From Paramecium sonneborni (Eukaryota; Ciliophora; Oligohymenophorea; Peniculida; Parameciidae): 64,000 nt of DNA. The translations under genes and the position numbers were made by a program. The number at the start of each line of letters is the position of its first letter. Within the stretch, counting starts at the first letter, position 1. The notes below the pieces were generated by a model, which was not told the origin of the DNA, searched no databases, and was given only the letters and a program-made list of their open reading frames with translations. Below, one piece after another: positions 1 to 13,900 of this stretch. Location: contig CAJJDN010000185.1 in assembly GCA_905182985.1 (NCBI GenBank), positions 62,001-126,000 on the forward strand, in the 5' to 3' direction.

Positions 1-870
1 TTCCATTTTTAACAATTACATATATATCATTCCATTATTATCATTCTTTCATTAATTTAAAAAATCCTTAAATATTTATTATCTTTATTTATTCAACATC
101 ATTACATAAAAAAATTAAAACCTTTTATCAGCTTTCTGATTTTAGGGGGAAATGTTCATAAAATATTTTTAATTTTAAAATTTAATTCCATTGCAAAATA
201 AAATCTTATATTTAAACATCTTGCTAATATTTTTATTTATAAAAAGTGATAAATTTTGAAGATGTTAAACCTAATTGATTTAAGTTTAGATGATTAAATA
301 TTCTAAAAACAATTTGTATTTGTGTGTTTCTCATATAAGTAGCATTGATTTTATATAATATTTAATTATATAACATGTATTTATGTGAAATATTTAGAAA
401 AATAATATTATTAATTTAAAATTTTGGCTATAATCTCTTAATTAATTGCTATATAAAAATTTATATATATAATTAATAATAATTTATAAATTCTAGGCAT
501 CTTAAGCTAGTTCACAATAAAATCATAAAATCTATTCATTATTTATATTCAGGGGTTGTGCAAATGAAAATATAAAAAAATAATTTTTGTTGGAACATAT
601 ATTTAAAAGAGAATTATAAATTAAATATTGAGGAAAGCAAATTCAATAATAAATAAAGTGAGATGATTATCACACATATGGAATTAATTACTTAAAGTTT
701 AATAATTATATTTATTTTTACAATATTTTTGAATAATATTTTTCATAATAAATACAAATATGGTTGAGTCTCTAATAAAGTCTGATTTATAATAATTGGA
801 ATAATAATACTTATATATAAATATTTGTTCTCAATAGATTTCAGTAATTTAATAAATATTATACTTAATT
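1..870. other. AT-rich intergenic DNA, no gene seen
   Basis: No sustained TGA-free frame with protein-like composition was found on either strand. The start at 871 of the next gene sits in this flank. An apparent 63-residue ORF from 825 overlaps the real frame of the next gene and is a shadow of it. Confidence 0.6.
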
Positions 871-3800
871 ATGAATACATAAAAACTTCCTCATTTATAA
901 TCTCCAAAGAGACCTTAAACGAAAGCAAAAAAGAAATCAATTGCAATGAATTTAACAATAAAAGATTCCTTATAAGAAATATCAACATTTCGAACAACAA
1001 TTTAGAGCAGATCTAACATATAATTATCTCAAACTGATAGACTCAAAACTTACTCTGATGTTTCCTATCTAAATTTTCGAAATGCTCCTTACAAATAGTC
1101 TTCTATCTCATCTCCAAAAATACCCTTAAGCAGTATTGCTAGGGATCCATAATTATACGAATTCGTAAAATTTATCGGTTATATACTTAGCATAGTTAAG
1201 CAAATAAAACTAACATATATACGTCAATAATTAAAGAAAATGTTAAAGGAACATTTATTGACAGTCCATCAGAATTAAAAATGCATGAGAAAACAATTGA
1301 CTTTTCTCCTTTACTCTAAAATATTAAGATACATTAATTTAAATACTACCTTTAATCAATTTTATAACAGGAGTGTAAAACTATCTTTGATACAAAATGT
1401 CCTCCAAATAGACAATAAGCTGTTGATCTATTATTATGGTTTGATAAAATGATTTAAACTTTGAACACTGACAATTTGAGATTGATAACTGATTTAACTA
1501 ATTAATTGTAATTAGTATATTAAACTTGCATGCATGAATTGGCTAGATAAATATCATATGAATGTAAAGAAAGAGGAACTTTATTATTAATTATTTGGAA
1601 TTCATTTGTATCTTTTATAGAAATGCTTATTTCAAATGTTGCAATGAATTTTGAAGAAATGGAAAATTAATCAATTGAAACTGTATCTAGAATTTAAAGA
1701 ACTCAATAAACATTTGTTTAACAATTACAATAAGAAGTTTATTAATTAAAATAAAAAATAGATTAATTAGAATTAGAAAAGTTAGAGTTAAACGATAAAA
1801 ATATATATTTAGCAAAAAAAAATCTTCAATTAACAAACGAAATTAAATTATTAGGCTCTTAATTAGATGAGATGACTGATAATCATAATAAAGTATATAA
1901 TGAATTAATTCAAACAAAATTATAAATAGAAAATCATTCTTCTTAATAAAATCAAACTACATAAAAAATAAAAATAGGAATTCAAGAAGGTCAATCAGTT
2001 GTAGCACATTTATTATCAATGAAAAATACAATGTTTTCTAAATTAAAAAAGCAAACTTCTATATAAATTGAAAAAGTTGAATAATTAAGAGAAGATGAAG
2101 AATATTTTAAGTAAGGATTATCAAAAACGGATATCGAATAATTGAATTCCACATTTTAATACTAAAATATGTTAAAATTACAATCAAAAGCATTACTTCC
2201 GATTAATACTGAAGATAGTATGATATTTTTATTATCTTAGAGGATGTTTAAACAGATTAATCTTTTTCATTTTTATTTGATCATATTGAGGAATTATTTA
2301 ATCAAAGATAAACTGATTTATATACAAATATGTAATATTTCTTATGAAATTTTAGTTAGATTTCGAAAAATGTAGTTATTTAAAATTATAAAGATTAATT
2401 AATCAAATTGTTATAATTCTGTAATAATAATTACTCAGAATCAAATGTAGAGATAAAAAAGAAATTTATTGAGTAAATGTTAGAATTACAAGAATAAAAG
2501 GTTAATGCAAAATATTATGAGTAAACTTTGTAAGAAGCAACTTAAGAATTTATTGAGTTACTAAAAAGAAAAAAATAAAAAATAAAAAAACTTAAGAAAA
2601 GCCAAACTTATTTATAAAATCGCTTTAATTCAAGTAAATTAATATGTATATATTTAAAGTGTAAAGTGAAAGTAGTCTTCCTAAATAAGATTTTCCACAA
2701 GTTTTAGTGAGTTCACCTGGAGTAAAGACCCCTTCATTTAGAAATTCTTTAGTATTAAATTAATAGGATGCTTTATAAGAAGATATAATTGAAAGTGATG
2801 AAAAAAGCGAAGAAGATTCAATTAAATAAAATATTCAAAAATAAAGTAATAAAAGAAAATGTGATCCTAATATTGATTAAGATAATTCAAATAACATAAG
2901 TCAAAATATAATTGATTTATAGATTGAAGACAATAAGAATATTTAAGTTTAAGAAGATAATTAAATTAATCAAGATATATAGGATGTGATAAATGATAAT
3001 TAGAATAGTGAAAATATAATTTAGAACTTTGAGACTGAAAATTTAGAAAAAAATAAACCAGAAGAATTAAATATGAAGAATTCTCAAAATAATAACATCT
3101 TAAATACAAGTGTAAGCAGAAAAAATAGTCGAAGCAGTTAAAGTAAGCAAAGCATAGAAGAATTGGAATCATAAAATTAAATATAAAAAAATTTATAGCC
3201 TAAAAAAAGCTTACCTAATAGAAAATCTTTATAAATAAAGAGTTTATCAGCAATCAAAGACTTGGATGAAGAACCAAAATAATAATAATTAAAAAGAAAA
3301 CATTCTAAAGTTGTAAAATAAGTGTAATTAAGGTCTAATCATACTATAAATACTCTTGATTAATCTAGTGAAGTTAATGATAGTGAAAATTTATCATTAG
3401 TTTCTAGTGATGATTTATCTGAAAAAACAAAAGAAGAGGATATAAAAAAAATTGAAAAGATAAGAAATTTAGTATAATAATATGGTACTGCCAATATCTA
3501 AAAAAGGAGATTTACAAAACCAGTGGCAATCAAATTATCATTGTTATCTGATTTAAAAAAAGAAAGAAGAGTCAAAAGAGTTTATAGTCAAAATACAGAT
3601 GCAGCTAATTCATTATTACATGAAGTTATGAATATCAAACTCAAAAAATAAAAAGATTCAATAATACCAATTTCATCAATTATTAAAATTTTTAATACTA
3701 TCATATCTGATACAGCTAAAAATTAAGAAGGATATAAAATTCCATTGCATGTTAGTATTTATGATTTCTTCTTGAAAAAATATGGATTTAAAAATGTTGC

Positions 3801-4864
3801 TGAAAAGAAAATTAAATAAGTAATTTTTAGCATAAATCTTTAGTTACTCTAATTTCTTTTTAATAAGAAAAACTAATATCCTAAATTGCGTTTGATTTCA
3901 AGGTTGTGTTATATGGATGATGAAATGGATGAAGCTGTTTATAAATTAATTGTAGAATCAATAAAATATTTTCATAATAAGTAAGTATCTTAATTATTTA
4001 GAGAAATACAATTAAATAAACCTGAAATAAATCTAACATATGAATAACTTACTGAATATTGCAATGATTTTCTATAATAGTTACTTGGTTAAACCTATAT
4101 ATCTTAACTTTTACAATAATTAAAGTAAAATAATAATAAATGTAAATTGTTTATAATTCATTAGATATTATATTCGAAAATGTTATGATCTAAGTTATGA
4201 ATCTATATTTTTAGAAAAAAAGACAATGTGAAGATAGTTTAAAATTAATATTTCAAGCTGCTGATTTAGATGGAAATAACCTTATTGAATTCTCAGAAGT
4301 ATAATTATTATATCAATTTAGTTTAAAAATTTATACAAAGCTATCCATCATAACATTTATGACAAAAATTTAGTATTGGAATAATTTATTAGTTATGCTG
4401 ACTACATAGAAGAATTATCGAAAAATAAAATGATAACTCTACCTAGATTTGCAGAAATGGCTATTGAACTTAATTTATTTTCTAAAGAATAAATTAATTA
4501 GTATAGTAAAGGATTTGAAACTTTATTACAAGAATGGGAAGAACAAAAAAATTTTATTAAATTTAGATATTTAAAGGCTGAAAAGTTTCCAAAAGTTAAA
4601 TTTACTTTTAACCTATTAACAGAATAAATTAATTTACTTAAAAATAAATAAAAAACAACACATGATCCTTAAAGTAATTTTAAATTTATCTTAGCACTTT
4701 GGGTGAGTTACAAATTATTACAAGAGAAATCATAGAGAGTAGTTTTAAAGTATTATTTTTTATATTTTAGCCATGAGGCCAGAGAATGCTTTTTTGATTT
4801 AGTACCTCATGAATTATGGATTATATAACAAGGATACAGAGCTATAGAAGAACTATGTATATGA
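871..4864 (+). CDS. Axonemal dynein light chain domain protein with C-terminal EF-hand (AXDND1-like)
   Basis: About 1282 aa from ATG 871 to TGA 4862-4864. Introns at 1165-1190, 2218-2240, 2332-2355, 2634-2659, 4142-4164 and 4299-4321 keep the frame open (coding length divisible by 3). A seventh, in-phase 24-nt intron may lie near 3816-3839. Residues about 165-240 (CPPNRQQAVDLLLWF, then ELARQISYECKERG) resemble the Ax_dynein_light domain of DNALI1 and AXDND1. A long coiled coil follows (about 240-500), then a Q/N/S/E-rich linker. Around 1090-1101 there is one EF-hand loop, DLDGNNLIEFSE, with acidic residues at loop positions 1, 3 and 12. A role in inner-arm dynein or axoneme assembly is inferred from the domain. 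The EF-hand is unusual for AXDND1 and suggests calcium sensing. The domain name is a visual match; the gene model is secure. Confidence 0.75.
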
Positions 4865-5539
4865 AAATTAATTCTATATCATTTATAAATTTTTCATTTA
4901 AAAAAAGTTAACATAGGTTTCGCTTAAATTTATAAATAGGAATATATAGACTAATATTAAATTAATTTGACAGAATAAGTAAATCTATTTACAAAAATTG
5001 GAATAAATATTTGCTTAAAAGATAAAATGTAAATTGATAGATTTAAATAGAGGTTGAAACTTAGAATTTGATTCTGGGATAATGAAATAAGAATATTAAT
5101 TTAAAATTTAATTTGATGATTGGTAAATTAATTATATAAAATCCATAACAAATTATTTACAAAAATCATCTTAAATACATTAAATTTTTAATAATTTTAT
5201 TTAAAATATGCTGGGTTATTAAATTAAAAATAAATAAATTATTTATTCAAATAGATTGATTGATTACCAAAATCAAAACCCATAATCTTAATGACTATTC
5301 AATTTTTAATAATTAATGCATCTAAACAACTTACTAATTAAGAAGTATTATTTTGAAATAATTAAATTATAAGAAAATGCTAATATGGAACTAAAAATCT
5401 CATAAAAACTTTTTCTAATATGTTGAAAACATTAAATTGAAACAAAATAGTTGTATATGTAGTTTCCTACAGATTGTCAGCATTATTTAAGAATTATAGG
5501 TTTTTTTTTAGATATTATTATATTTTTATATTATAAATA
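4865..5539 (+). other. Spacer with two coding-like open stretches
   Basis: About 4907-5071 and 5070-5292 are free of TGA in two different + frames and read as plausible Lys/Gln/Ile-rich peptide. No initiator or standard-length intron joins them to either neighbour. They may be a decayed 3' extension of the upstream dynein-light-chain-domain gene or a relic gene. The rest is featureless AT-rich DNA. Confidence 0.3.
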
Positions 5540-5566
5540 ATGTTATAGGGATTTTTTTTAGTTTCA

Positions 5567-8500
5567 ATGTATCAGCCTAAGTTTAGTTTGAGCTAAAAGA
5601 TTTAAAAAATAGTATTGTTAATATATTATTGTTAAATATTAACATTAGCATTTCCAATAGATGGATGGAATCTTTGGACTTATAAAGATGGTGCTTTAAG
5701 AATGACAAAAAACTTATTAAACATGATTTTAATTTTTCCTTATATCATTGAAATAAAATCCTCAGTATTGATATATGTGTTGATAATACTATTCTCTATA
5801 ATAAACATTTTCATATTGTTGGCAATATTTATTATTGCAAAATTTAAGAATAAACTTTCTCTTATGTTGACAATTACATATTGGTATTTACTATTTATCC
5901 CTAATTTATTTTTTATCCCTTAATTGTATATATTTATAGGATCTTTATCCTTTACTTAAAGAGCTTTATTATATTCAAACTTTTAATATAATGTAATAAT
6001 TTCTATTATTATATTATCCTCATTAGTTTTAATCTTCCTTTGCCTTTTTAGTATTTATTTTATAAGAAAATAAAGATTAGAAAAGGAAAGTGTATTAGTT
6101 TAAAAATTTTGTTCGTTAGGATTACTGAGATAGTTTTTTACAATAGCAATTATATTTTTACACTTTCAAAATAGAAATTTATTCATAAATACAAATCAAT
6201 TGTTGTTAATGCACTTTTTTTTTCTTACATTAATTTTTGAAGCAGTTTTTTTTGAAACTATGCACCCTTAAATACTAAAATTTGTAATGATTAGTGTAAC
6301 TACATGCATTAGTTGCTTATTGATAATATCAACAAATGTGATTTCATAAAATACTCAAATTCATGAAGAATAATTATTAGTAATTTAATTGATTACAGCA
6401 ACACTGCTCTCCTCTATTTGTAATTTATTTCACAATAAAATATTTATCAAGAGATTATTATAAGGTAATTAAACCCAATATACAATCACATGTGTTGAAT
6501 GGCTTTTTCATATCTCAACAACATTTACTCAAAGCAAAAGGATTTCTTTAAATATTTTGTTTTATGTTCTATTTACTCAATACCATAAATAAAAATGTAT
6601 TAGTTGTTTTAAAAAAGCTTTTAAAGATGAAAAACTATTATCTAAATCAATGATCTTTTATTTTCTTGATTGTTTGCTTAAAAATGGATTGTTTAGGTCA
6701 AAAAACACTTTAAATTCATATTAAGAGTTACTATAAATCTATAATATGGACTTTTAAAATAAAATTAAGAAATAACCCCTTACAGCTTATATTGAATTTA
6801 AATAATTTACCCTAAAAAAAGAGAAAATTTCTCAGTACTTAAGAGGAACAATAAAATTCATTTATGCAGAGTTAGAAGAAATTATATAGAATAGAAATAG
6901 TATTTTGGGAAAAACAAATAGTATCAAATATGAAGAAAATTATCTTTAAGTAAAAACCTTTATATAAACTTATTAAATTGAAGATTTAATCTTACCTAAA
7001 ATAATAGAGTTGATAGATTTAAAAATGGATATTTGGAATAAATAGATAAATGGTTTAGAAACAATTGATGATTTAGAATAATTAATAATTAATTATTCAA
7101 GTAAAATTGTAATTTGTTAAGATTCGTTGTAATAAAAATTGTAAATAAATTTAATGAATTAAAATTAAATATCAAAATCTAGAAATGTTATTGAATTAAG
7201 GATTGCATCAATATTTAATCTAATAATATTAAATAATTATTAAATATCTCTCTAGTGTGAATAATAAATTTCTGAAATATTATTAATGGAGAACTCACTT
7301 CCAAATGATCTGATTCGTAATATTGATATTATTTAAGATAATTTATGTTTAATTATGGTTAGTATGGTCCAAAATAGAGGATTTATTAAAAATAATAAAA
7401 AACAATAAATAGCCAATTACTTTGGATTAGATATTAATGAATTAGAAAGTATTAATCATATTAATTTATTCATTCCTTAATTTATTTCTGAATTACATGA
7501 ATAATTTTTATAATCTTATTTAGAAACAGCCTAATCCCCACTATTTAATTAATATTAAATTGTTTTTAGTAAACAAAAAAATGAATTTATTTAAGCATAA
7601 TAATTAAAATTAGAAAATAATTTTGATTTTTTTGATGATTATGTTGTTACTGGATGTTTATCTAAAGTGAAAGAAACATCAGAATTTATTTTATTTGATG
7701 AAAATGGTAAAATTCTTTCAGTTACTTAAGGATTTTATACAGATATTATTTAATAATCCTTTTAAGAAGAATTGAGTGCTCAAACAATTAATTAAGCTTA
7801 TATATTTTTATTTTTTACAAATATTTTTTCTATTTTGGAATCATAAAAAGATAATATTAATTAATCTGAATTTCTTTAAGTAGAATTGATGACAGTAATT
7901 ACAATTTTTGAAAACTTATCAAAAATAATTTAATTTTTTATTGATAATAAAACGATACCTCAAAATTCCATGGCATCTTAATTTGGAAAAATAGTGTAAA
8001 AAACGGCAAATTTATCAAATTCAAAGACTTATACAACAAAAAAGTAATAAAAAGAAAATTTATCAACAGGAAGATATTTTATCAATAAAAGTTTCAAATT
8101 ATCTGATGACATCTAATTATTATGTCCTACTTTTCGAACTTAAGTTTTAGACTTTATGCAATAATATAATGTATATTCTTTTTATATTATTTAAGCAATT
8201 CTAATCAGTTTAATATTTAACTAAAATATCTTTGCAATATCGAACTATTGGAAAAAAGCCTTAATCAAGATCATATTTTATAATAGAAATTTTAGATTTT
8301 AGAAAAAAAGGTAATTCCCCTCATCTTCTTAAAAATAACAAATTTATAAGCTAAGATATAAATTAATTTTTTGGAGAAAATCAAAATAATAAACATTATC
8401 TTTCTTAAAATCAATCTTAATCCCCTTTATAATAGGGATTTTAACATTATAATAAGGAGGGTAATAATCTCTTTGGATTTAAAAAATAAAACTTTTCTAA

Positions 8501-10562
8501 ATCTTTCAGTGATAATGATTAATAATTCAGAAATAAAAATTTATTATCTTAATAAAATGATATGAGTTTCTTGAATAGAAAAGAAAATCAAACTTAATCA
8601 AGCTAATCTTCAAGTATTCTAAGAATGCAAAATCTTAATTTTTTAAGATTTATTTAATATTCTTCTAAGATGAATAATACTCTCAAAATCATTCTTATTT
8701 TAACAATTATATCACTTATCATCATAAGTGCAGTAATCTTATTCAATATACTAATTATTCGACTCTAAATATCTGAATAAATTAATAGTAATTATTCTTT
8801 AAATGCCCCACTTCTGTTCAATAGATACTTTTTTTAAAGTTATGCTTTATCTTGGACTCTACTGATGAACGGATTAAAAATCATTAGTTAAAGCGATTTC
8901 TTGATTAATTAAACATTTTATTATCTTAAAAATATGGAAAAAGAGACTTTTAGTAATTTAAGTAAAATGTACCCTAATTTCTTGGAAATAGAAAATATGG
9001 GATTATTACCTAATATTAGTTTGAAATTATTAGGAATTGAAAGATAAACAGTTTCGTATACTGAATTTATAACTTTTATTTAGAATGCTTTATAGTATCT
9101 TTTTTAATTTCAATCAATCATTAAAGAAAATATATAAAAAACATTAGATTTAGATTTTGTTAACTCTATCGTTACTTTGAGGTATAATCTCAAATATGTA
9201 TTTGATATGAATAAAGAACTAATAGGATCTTTAGATTAAATGAACTACAATCAAATACAAAATTAATATTAATAATTTTTAATAGTTACAATCATTGAAA
9301 TTTGAATTTTATTTGTATTTTAGATTATCTAATTGTTTTTCTGGAAAAAAATTGAATAACAGAAATGCTAAATTTTAAAAATTATTGGCAAATTTTCAGA
9401 GTCAAAAGCAAATAATTTGATTCTTCAACATCAAATTTATAAATAAATATTGTAATAGTCGAATAATTAAAAATCATATTGGAAAAACTAAAATTTCACT
9501 TAAATATATAGAAAGAATATATGTAAAAGAGAAAAAATTATAGTTCAAAACACCAAATCTAAATAAAATCAAAATAAAACAATTGGTATGTTAAATGCAA
9601 GAATAAAAAAAAGTTCATCTTCAAATAAAAAATATCTTTTTTATTATTTGATCATTTTATCTACATTAATGAGCTTTTTATTTGGAGGTTATTATTATTA
9701 TATTTTTTTAATTCAAAATTATTAACCTTAACAATAATTAGCATTAAATTTTATAAGATTTTCAAGTTACTTTGATACACTAATAACAACAGCTATCGTT
9801 ATTAAAACATAACCTTAGGTTTACCCAGGTATAGTATCTAATTAAATTTATACTCAAAATTAGATGAATTAATATAGAGACCCATTCAAATAATTATTCT
9901 ATATGTTTCTTAATGTTTATGAAACTTTTGATGATAATTTAACATAAATCTATGAAGGAATTTTATTTACAAATAAAATTGATGATTCTAATAGGAAAAT
10001 ATTGTTAGACCTATATTAAAATAACATTTGCAAAGTTATTTCTAACTAAATCCCTTTTTGTTAATTAGAATAACTAGGGGATAAAAAATTTACTGAAAAA
10101 TATTAAAAATTTTATCAAATAGATAATAATTAAATTTATTTAAGAAATGGAATTATTGGAATTATTAATAGTGCTAGTTAATTTATGAAAACAAATTACG
10201 ATTATGAGATAGCTAGTATCAATTATGTTACAGACTTTGATTAACTTAATAGATTATATTTGACATCTGAATTTAATAATATTTTAATTTAACATTTTAG
10301 CTCCACTACATAATGTACTGAAAAGTTTTTAGATATAATATTATCAGCAAATGAGGAATCGATGAGCTAAAACCAATATAAAATTACCCTATATTTTTGT
10401 TTAATTGGTTTAGGATTACTTATAGTTTTAGGAATTTTTTTTGCATGGTTAATTAATCTCACTTGTATGAGATTCATATATTTAAAATTAAGTTTAAGTA
10501 TGGTTCCAAAAGAAATTTTGGCTGATTAAATTACGATATCATAGAAAAAACTATTAGATTGA
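5567..10562 (+). CDS. Large multipass membrane protein with PAS-like domain and two paired-TM ectodomains
   Basis: About 1656 aa from ATG 5567 (an in-frame ATG lies at 5540) to TGA 10560-10562. One intron, 8171-8195. The N-terminal 400 residues hold many hydrophobic helices. Residues about 560-720 look like a PAS sensor domain (a cluster ending FGLDINELESINHINLFIPQF, then HEQFLQSYLE), as in large ciliate PAS membrane proteins. After a polar linker come two TM-ectodomain-TM modules, about 8690-9350 and 9640-10460, resembling Cache-type extracellular sensors. The frame carries one internal TGA at 9303-9305, inside the hydrophobic helix that closes the first module, with good coding sequence on both sides. 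The only intron that could remove it would be 39 nt and would destroy that helix. It is therefore a nonsense mutation, a base error or readthrough. The signalling role is inferred; the exact family is not recognised. Confidence 0.7.
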
Positions 10563-10924
10563 TTATTATTTTTAATGTAAATTATTTAAAAAGAACTAAT
10601 ATTAACTAATTTTAAAATTTATTTCTTAAGATATCAAATTTTTGTTAATTCTTTTATTATTGATTTTGCCTGAATACAAATGATATTAGGGATTTAGTAT
10701 GTAGTGGTTTGTTAATTATATTTGCATTAATTTATTTTTTATAGATTATTAGATTAGAATGATGATAATTTTATTAGTTTTAACTTTGTTGGAATAGAAG
10801 TTAAAACAAACCATTACAATATTTAATATATAAAATAATCAAATTGATAATTATATTAATTAATAATCATAGCTCTTAATTTCTTTAGTTTAAATTGATT
10901 TGTTCTGATTCTAGACCATCTTAT
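10563..10924. other. Convergent intergenic spacer
   Basis: About 360 bp of AT-rich DNA between the 3' ends of two convergent genes. No gene or structured element was seen. Confidence 0.6.
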
Positions 10925-13900
10925 TCAGGGAATATCTTTTAAAAATTGGGTGATTCTTAATAATTATTAGTTTTTTCTAATTAGATATTATAAATAATTA
11001 CATTATTATGTTTTCTCAAGGTTAGAGAAAGGCAATAAAATTGGTTGATCAATATTTTCATTAACGAATAAAGGTGCTTATGGATCTTACCTTCTTCTTT
11101 TAATTCCCTTTCTAGTTTAATATCTTAGAGTAGCCCATAACTTTTTAACTTTCTCATTCATTTTTGCTTAGTTAAAAAGCATTTTTCTACTCCATGGGTA
11201 CTTTTCCATGATTTCTGGATGATGTATTCTTAATTGATCTCTTATTTTATCAAGTTAAGGCTAAAACTTGATTAGATATCCTTCGAATAGATAATAAATC
11301 ATAAGAAGAATGAATGCAAAATTAATAAGAGCTACAATTATAAGCATAATTATTTCTAAGTAAATAAGTCCTTCTTTAATTGATGAATAGATTAAAACAC
11401 CTAAACATAAAGAAGCTGCACAGATAGCTGTAGATAATCTATCAATAAAATTAAGTCTTTTGCTTGAATATGGATGAAATCTAACTGTAAATCCTCCATA
11501 AAAGAATACAATTAAAAAGATGATTAAACCTTTAACAACAACTCTATCTTCATAAAATGTTAAGAATATAATAATTAATTCTTTTTCAAAAATTTTAACA
11601 AATTCCCATAGATATCCTTCATTTGTATATTCATTATAAAAATAACCTAACTTTTTTCTATTTTCAACCTTATCTAAATGATTTCTCATTTGATATACTA
11701 AAAACATAAAAATACAAGGAAATATAAATGCCCAACAAATAAGCATAGGAGCAACAAATCCAGCTAACCAGATATAATGAGTATCAGTATCATATTAATA
11801 TAAAACATCTGCTTGAACCCATCCAAGTCCTCCAATTTCTCTAGAAGAAGCTAATGCAATAAAACCTCCAACTAAATTTGGCTAGAGATATAAAAACATA
11901 TAAATAAAAGCAGTATATATAATACCTTCTTTAAAATCGACTTTTTTAAGTAATACAGCTAAAAAGTATCCAAAAAGAAACACAGATAAATAAATAATAG
12001 GCATTATTATAGCCCAAATCAATCTAAAATACAGTATTTCAACATTAGTCATTGTAACTAAAAAACAATCTAAAGAGTAAGCCATCGATTAAGTTGGATT
12101 ACCCAAAACTTAAGTAGCATTTGTGATACCTCCACTTAAATTAATTTAAAAGGTAGATATTGCTGAAAGTATTTAAAAATAGTTAGTAAATAATTTAATT
12201 AGAATTGCTAGATTACTTTCTGACGAAGATACAATAATACCCATTGCTTTTTTATTTTAAATTCTCACAAAATCTTCAAGCATCTAATAATTTCCTTTCA
12301 CAGATAAGATCATTGAAAAAAGAGTTACAAAAGATAATGCTGTTATTACTATAGCATTAACAGCTAAAGTATTAGCACATGGACCACATTTATATTTAGC
12401 AGAAGTAGAATAAAATTCATCTCTTACTCCATATATATCACATGATTCACATAGGGCTCCCATATGACCAGTATAACATGAAGGATTTCCAGGTTTCCAA
12501 CCTCCATTACAATTTTCAGGTAGATTCAAACAATACGTTATTATTTCACTATCAAATTCTGGTCTCCAATATCCTTCTTTTAATTTAATGCCTACTGGAC
12601 TTACATCATCCATTGTAGAAGAATCTATTGCTTAACATTAGGTTTATTTTTCATTAACAGAGTATGTTTTGTCAGCTTTTGTACAAGCTTTACATTATTA
12701 CAAAGAATAAGCTTCTCCCAACTAGCATGGCAATGTTTTAACATTTACATAAAGTGCATAATTTTAATTATATGATTAAATCTTATATGGAGATATGGTT
12801 TAGTAAACTGGAATTTTTATTGATGTACAAACAACTAAAAATATGAAAATAAATATATTTACATCTTAATTGCAGGAATAAATTATCCTCTAAATAAGGG
12901 TCAAAAGTAACAATTAAAGAATCAAAATCAAAAGCTCCAGCTCTTTAATCATAATAGACAATTTATTTGTTTGTAAAGTTGGATAAAAATTCTTTGGAGG
13001 TATTATAATTATTAGTATCCATAATTCTCGCTGATAAAGTACAGGATTCAGTTTAGAGTATGTTTGACATAGGTTATTTATATCTATCCAGATTGATTAA
13101 TTTGAATTACCATTCATAAGGTACTTGTTCATCAGTGTCAATATAGTAATATTTATAAGAATTAATAGCTTAACCTGATGGTAATAGTAAAAAAGTTGTA
13201 GATTCTTTATAATTAAATAATTGATATGAATCTAATGAGATGATATCAATAATAGTGCTTTTAGAACTATCAATAAATCCATCATTATTAACATCACCAT
13301 CATAATCTTAAAAAGTGATAGTTTTTAGAAATTAATTAGTTCTCATAGACAAGGTTAAACTCTAAGGATATTCTTCAAGATTATCTCCTCTTAATAGTCC
13401 ATCATTATTTTAAAAGAAGATTTCAATAGAAGTAACATTACCAATAGATCCTCCTGAAATAAACATACCTCCAGCTAATTAAGCTATATTTCCTTCTATT
13501 GTATTATCAGCTATATTTAAAGCAGTACTAGTAGTTTTATAAGTAGTACTTTTATAATAAAGTGCTCCTCCCATTAAACTGGCATAATTATCAATAAATT
13601 CAGAATGAATTATCAAAGCATCTAAACCAATAATTGAAAGTCCTCCTCCAACTTTGGCAGAGTTTCCAATAAATGAGGATTACGAAATGATAATAACATT
13701 TTTTAATTTAAGCAAATCTTCTACTACTGTAAGAAGTCTTTTGGAATTAGATAATGAATAATCAGTTAATGGAATTGATTATTCAACTTCATTTATCTCA
13801 TTATCATATGTTAATACTAAACATCCATAATAACCAGCCGAATTAGAAAGACATCGAAAGTCTTTTATTTCAATCACAGGATAGGTTTCCTAATGAATTG

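Noticed and set aside
9265..9343. Long (39-nt) intron removing the in-frame TGA of the PAS-like gene
   Set aside because: It would excise most of a transmembrane helix and exceeds normal intron length here; kept only as an alternative.
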